DNA of 6,803 nt from contig CAWVKD010000015.1 in assembly GCA_963929765.1 (NCBI GenBank), positions 1 to 6,803 of the forward strand. Reading direction: 5' to 3'. Below are positions 5,626-6,803 of the stretch, one piece after another (position 1 is the stretch's first letter; the number at the start of each line of letters is the position of its first letter). Under the pieces are notes generated by a model. It was not told the origin of the DNA, searched no databases, and worked only from the letters and a program-made list of their open reading frames with translations. The DNA is from RGIG529 sp963929765. Lineage in GTDB: Bacteria > Bacillota > Clostridia > Oscillospirales > Oscillospiraceae. The position numbers and the translations under genes were made by a program.

Positions 5626-6803
5626 ACTTTCCAAAGTAATCTAAATGATAACTTCCATCACTAAAAGAAGGACTGCTCACAATGTCTATCTGCTCTTCTA
5701 TATTATTGGGGACGCCGTCAATTACTAACTCACAAAGAGCCGCCCGCATTTTGCGCAGCGCCTCTTCACGCGTCCCAGCGTAGACCACTAACTTTCCCAA
5801 CAATGAATCATAAAAAGGTGTGATAGACATCCCAGTTACAAGGAACGTATCAAACCGTATAAATGGGCCGCCCGGGACATGTAGAAACTCTACCTTCCCA
5901 GGTGCAAGAGCCACAATGCGGCATTCAATCGAGGAGCCGCTCAATTTGATTTGATCTTGCTTGTAATGAATGGGAATTCCCGCTGCGATGCGTATTTGCC
6001 ACTTGACAAGATCAATCCCCGTCAGAGATTCGGTAACCGTATGTTCTACCTGAAGCCGGACATTCATCTCCATAAAATAAAAATGCCCTTCGCTGTCCAT
6101 CAAAAATTCCAATGTGCCCACACCAACATAGTGGAGTTCCTTGATTGCTTTGTTCGACCATGCTATTAGTTCTTCCCGCTGCGCCTCCGTTACTCCTGGA
6201 GAAGGAGACTCTTCAATCAACTTCTGATTGCGTTGCTGAATAGAGCAATCGCGTTCCCCCAGACAAACGACATTACCCTGCTCGTCTGCTAGTATTTGTA
6301 ATTCAATATGTTTAGCTGGATGAATATATTTTTCTACATAGATTGCCCTATCTCCAAAGGCGGCATTCACCTCGGCTGTGGCAGATAGAAATGTGGCTTC
6401 CATTTCGCTCTCTTGTTGCACCAGACGAATTCCTCGGCCTCCACCGCCAGATCTTGCTTTCAGCATAACAGGATAGCCTAATTTTTTTGCTTCTGTCAGA
6501 GCATCGTCAACGCTTTCAACAATACGGGAACCTGGAATAACTGGTAAACCAACAGCTTCCATACGTCGCTTGAGTTGCTCTTTATTGGCTGTTTCCTTCA
6601 TATTCTCTACTGTTGGTCCAATGAAAACAAGCCCATTTTCTCTGCACATGGCAGCAAACTCTGCATTTTCAGATAAGAAGCCATAGCCAGGATGTATCGC
6701 CTTTGCACCGCAAGAAAGTGCGGTACTGATAATACGTTCCGCATTGAGATAGCTATCAGAAGATTCAGCACGTCCAATACAATAACTTTCGTCAGCAAGC
6801 GCA
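5624..6803 (-). CDS. accC: Biotin carboxylase subunit of acetyl-CoA carboxylase, N-terminus cut by window edge
   Basis: Uses ATP and bicarbonate to carboxylate biotin on the AccB carrier, the first half-reaction of acetyl-CoA carboxylase. The frame is open to the window edge (last full codon 6800-6802). It gives 392 residues, lacking roughly the first 50-55 of a ~450-residue family. The ATG at 6647-6649 is internal, because HPGYGFLSENAEF precedes it. Visible are the ATP-grasp glycine loop SGGGGRG (118-124), VEKYIHPAKHIELQ (156-169), ERDCSIQQRNQK (183-194), MEMNVRLQVEH (244-254) and the C-terminal YDSLLGKLVVYAG. By comparison with E. coli AccC from memory, equivalents of Lys116, Lys159, Glu201, His209, Glu276, Glu288, Asn290, Arg292 and Arg338 are present. 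The conserved ECRINAEDP segment is altered to ECRIVALAPGK (about seven residues shorter), and the QRRHQK motif reads QQRNQK. No frameshift is seen, so the gene looks functional but divergent. accB, and often fabZ, usually lie upstream, outside the window. Confidence 0.94.
   Translation of the reverse strand, partial: ALADESYCIGRAESSDSYLNAERIISTALSCGAKAIHPGYGFLSENAEFAAMCRENGLVFIGPTVENMKETANKEQLKRRMEAVGLPVIPGSRIVESVDDALTEAKKLGYPVMLKARSGGGGRGIRLVQQESEMEATFLSATAEVNAAFGDRAIYVEKYIHPAKHIELQILADEQGNVVCLGERDCSIQQRNQKLIEESPSPGVTEAQREELIAWSNKAIKELHYVGVGTLEFLMDSEGHFYFMEMNVRLQVEHTVTESLTGIDLVKWQIRIAAGIPIHYKQDQIKLSGSSIECRIVALAPGKVEFLHVPGGPFIRFDTFLVTGMSITPFYDSLLGKLVVYAGTREEALRKMRAALCELVIDGVPNNIEEQIDIVSSPSFSDGSYHLDYFGK

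Noticed and set aside
6607..6798. Minus-strand open frame overlapping the 5' part of accC in another frame
   Set aside because: The accC frame through this stretch gives HPGYGFLSEN and other conserved residues, so the alternative frame is a shadow.

Overview
The window reads as a piece of a low-to-moderate GC Bacillota (Firmicutes) chromosome, most likely an anaerobic clostridial-type lineage. The evidence is the gene order accC-accD-accA with separate accD and accA genes, the tight spacing with strong GGAGG-type ribosome binding sites, and the protein signatures. Genus cannot be read from the sequence alone. There are no RNA genes, insertion sequences, CRISPR arrays or phage genes.

Left part (1-1795, + strand): the C-terminal two thirds of a P-type calcium-transporting ATPase of the PMCA (type IIB) class. 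The window opens at its transmembrane-4 PEGLP motif, and the gene continues upstream of position 1. It ends at 1795. A perfect 28-bp palindrome (1802-1829) in the 92-bp convergent gap probably serves as a two-way terminator for this gene and for the operon coming from the other side.

Right part (1888-6803, - strand): the 3' end of a tightly packed operon, transcribed right to left: accC (biotin carboxylase, cut by the window edge) - accD - accA (the two carboxyltransferase subunits) - a hotdog-fold acyl-CoA thioesterase - an AMP-forming acyl-CoA synthetase of the medium-chain (MACS) type. Gaps are 10 nt or less, or the genes overlap, so translational coupling is likely. The first three genes make acetyl-CoA carboxylase, which forms malonyl-CoA for fatty acid synthesis. 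The biotin carrier gene accB, and probably fab genes, should lie just outside the window beyond 6803. The last two genes catalyse opposite reactions, acyl-CoA hydrolysis and acyl-CoA formation. This suggests that the operon also handles release and re-activation of acyl groups or uptake of outside carboxylic acids.

I see no wholly new system. The points most worth checking are a 7-residue in-frame shortening of the near-invariant ECRINAEDP segment of AccC, a one-residue-shortened second knuckle (CxC rather than CxxC) in the AccD zinc ribbon, and the attachment of a thioesterase/acyl-CoA ligase pair to the acetyl-CoA carboxylase operon.
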